Shown here piece after piece: positions 61,877 through 64,000 of a stretch of 64,000 bases of DNA (position 1 is its first letter; the number at the start of each line of letters is the position of its first letter). The stretch covers positions 15,695,280-15,759,279 of the forward strand of contig JAKZAP010000006.1 of the NCBI GenBank assembly GCA_023053575.1, read 5' to 3'. The notes beneath the pieces are model-generated. The model had not been told where the DNA came from. It searched no databases and was given only the letters and a program-made list of their open reading frames with translations. Source of the stretch: Branchinecta lynchi (lineage: Eukaryota; Arthropoda; Branchiopoda; Anostraca; Branchinectidae). A program made the position numbers and the translations under genes.

Positions 61877-63284
61877 GCATCTGTGGGTGCTAGGACCCGG
61901 AGCTGGTAGACTGGGACTCTGGACTCGTCTCGAGACGGTCTCGAGATGCCTTTTTTAAGGACTCGGACTCGAATTTGCTCTACTCGCAGCAGCTCTGCTA
62001 GGATCAGTCTGGAAAGCCAAAAATTAGGACAAGAATGTTCAGTGAATCCGCGATTGCTAATTCCGAGGATTCAGGGCATCCGCGCCCACTCCAAATCGAG
62101 TTGGCTCGACAAAATTAAACGTACTATGAGTTTGCAGTGTCATGGTATACAGTAGAGGTATGTTTATTTGAACAGTTACTTAGATGTGAAAAGCTCAGAA
62201 TGGAGATCCAAAATACCTATTCAGGTGTTTTCATAGGCCCTTAATTACCTACTTTAGCTATCTCATAGTTGAAAGTCCTAATTCAACAAACGTGCAAATA
62301 AGCTACTGTACAACATAAGGAATCCTGGTACGATACTGCACACCCTAGAAGATAATATAAGAATCAATAGTTACTTACAATCGCATCCGGGTAGTCTTTG
62401 AATCCTTGAGTCAGCAATGACGTATTAGTCAGACTGACTGTAGAGACCCTCACAATCAGCGCAAAGAAATTCCTTATTTTTAAAGTGCTACACCCTCGGC
62501 AATCAATCCGACAGTACGGTAATTATATGTTAAAATTATGAGTTTCGTCTCGAAGTAAATTTATGTTAATCCTGTAGTGCCGATTCCCACATTAAAAGAG
62601 AAGCGAATAAAACGAAAAAGCCTCTTTTAGATAATGGCTAGGAACTTCGTCCATGTCAGTAAATTGTGAAACACGACTTCTCATTTAAATTCAGTGGGTG
62701 AAACAAAAAGATTCTTAATTATGCTTGGGTGAGCTTGGGTGCCACTATTATACCCAAACTTCCAGGAAAGGGCAGGGCCCATTGGAGGGCTACAATTATC
62801 TCTATTAAACGCTGGGATCTGTGGTGCGGGCATTCTCGTGTCTGGGTACACATGTCCTAAAATTTTACGACGTGGTTGTGTGAAGATGTTACCTTGATGA
62901 TACCCTGGGGAGTGGTAGGTTCATCATCATCATAGACGTGTAGCCTACTGGACAGAACGGCACGAAAATAAATACCAGTAACCTTTGAAGCACGACCCTC
63001 TCCAGCTAGAAATGATCTTTTCACGATAAATTAACTCAGAAATATAATTTTTCGAAAACACCATTACTTTCCGCGTAAAATTAGTGGCACTTGTCGATTC
63101 TGTCTAACCTTTCCACTATCCGACGCGGAGGCCCGATGCAAAATATTCGAAATCATCGCGCTGTTGTTTAAAAGTGGCAAAATAAACAAAATAAAAAAGT
63201 CAAAAATATACAAATAGACATGATGGTCTGCCATGTCTTCTAAAACGTAAAAAACACGTGTAAATAATACGTATGAAAGAGTTA
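61877..63284. other. Unassigned sequence
   Basis: No gene, RNA or repeat recognised with confidence. Confidence 0.4.
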
Positions 63285-63365
63285 TCGGCAGACCTTTAAG
63301 CTTTCAGCGAAGTTTGCGTTGCGTGGCTGGCAAAACTCGAATCTGCCGAAAAAGCGCCAAAAAGT
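63285..63365 (-). repeat. Dispersed repeat (GCGAAGTTTGTGCT family), copy 3
   Basis: AAGCTTTCAGCGAAGTTTGC, GCTGGCAAAACTCG and AAAAAGCGCCAAAAAGT follow the same order as the other two copies. Confidence 0.6.
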
Positions 63366-63436
63366 ATAAAAAGCAGAATAGCCTAAGCAAGTTCTTTACG
63401 AATTAACTACAGGAGAGGTGTGCGTCTTTGAGCTTT

Positions 63437-63631
63437 AAGCTCCGTTCACAAACATGCCTAGCCAAGCACAGATGGCTAGGCACGTGTCTATCATCACCGC
63501 TCACACCCATGCCCAGGCCCAGATTTTCAGCCAGGCACGGAGTTCCAGGCTGTAGAACTCGGGGCCTGGCTACGCCTGAGCACGTGCCTAGGCACCTGTG
63601 CATGGGTAGGCATGCTTGTGAACGCGGCTTT
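63437..63631. mobile_element. Fold-back element rich in GCCTAGGC-type palindromes
   Basis: AAGCTCCGTTCACAAACATG on the left pairs with CATGCTTGTGAACGCGGCTT on the right. The arms continue with GGCTAGGCACGTG and CACGTGCCTAGG. The two overlapping frames on opposite strands are a by-product. Confidence 0.8.
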
Positions 63632-63667
63632 ACCTGAACTTGAACGGTGGATTTTCGGCTGATTATT

Positions 63668-64000
63668 GTGTACCATAGGTAAGTAAGTAAGTAAGTAAGT
63701 GTATTTGTAACCCACAAAATGTTTTACAAAATAAGAGTGTGGAGTAGAAGAGATAAATTGAAATAAAAAGAAAAGAACAAAAGACAACAAGAAAATAACA
63801 TACAAACAGACAATATGAATCAGCTATCAGCCAAAAAGTCTAATCAGTCGGTGATGCGGCAACAGACGTAGACAAGACTTCTGACGGAAATCAGAATGCA
63901 AATCTTGCAGCCGTGACAAATTGTCAGTAGCTCCGTAAGATTTAATAATCTTAGAATTACTGTGGGAGCGGGGCAGATACAGAAGAAACTTACAGTCGGA
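63668..64000 (-). pseudogene. LINE 3' end, continues past the window
   Basis: Minus reading from the window edge gives 57 open codons (FLLYLPRSHSNSKIIKSYGA, then RQKSCLRLLPHHRLIRLFG) to TGA at 63,829-63,827. An untranslated stretch and an (ACTT)n tail at about 63,680-63,701 follow. This fits the C-terminus of a non-LTR polymerase; whether the full ORF is intact lies outside the window. Confidence 0.45.

Noticed and set aside
63428..63717. Frames of 69 and 104 residues on opposite strands
   Set aside because: Products of the two arms of the fold-back element at 63,437-63,631.

Overview
The window looks like animal nuclear DNA: spliced genes with GT-AG introns of up to about 8 kb, and most of the rest made of interspersed repeats. 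One gene is certain. An OTUD5 (DUBA)-type OTU deubiquitinase lies on the + strand from 31,939 to 57,029. I read it as 13 coding exons whose phases all close, giving a 584-residue protein. Its start (MTILPKKK), CK2-type serine, Asp/Cys/His catalytic residues and C-terminal UIM-like end all match the vertebrate OTUD5 layout. A second gene starts on the - strand at 11,403. It has a TATA box 33 bp upstream of a TCAGT initiator, a signal-peptide exon, and a second exon at 5,690-5,844; its family is not recognised. The TCAGT initiator and the density of short inverted-repeat elements would suit an arthropod, perhaps a crustacean. That placement is inference only.

Layout. 1-11 kb: five mostly + copies of a repeat flanked by GGGATCCC palindromes and carrying an internal 137-bp minisatellite, spread over the first intron of the secreted-protein gene and beyond. 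11-18 kb: several short inverted-repeat elements, a minus copy of the palindrome-flanked repeat, and a 725-bp inverted repeat. 18.5-22.1 kb: two copies of a hairpin-ended repeat, one holding five 281-bp tandem units; a third large copy lies at 40.1-42.7 kb inside the OTUD5 gene. 22-31.9 kb: mostly unassigned sequence, nested inverted-repeat elements and one more palindrome-flanked copy. 31.9-57 kb: the OTUD5 gene, with introns holding decayed LINE fragments on both strands and at least nine DNA-transposon-like elements. 57-64 kb: unassigned sequence with more inverted-repeat elements, one palindrome-flanked copy and a minus-strand LINE 3' end running off the window.

The gene set is too small to show a pathway. 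The most interesting material is (i) splice-site variation in the OTUD5 gene, including a 48-bp tandem duplication that doubles a 5' splice site, and a retained-intron reading that would drop the UIM; and (ii) repeat families with unusual ends: a set sharing the terminus AGTTGCGTTTTTGC with 3-bp target duplications, and a family ending in a 13-bp hairpin followed by A-rich sequence. I found no CRISPR array, rRNA or prokaryotic-type operon, and no convincing tRNA by eye.
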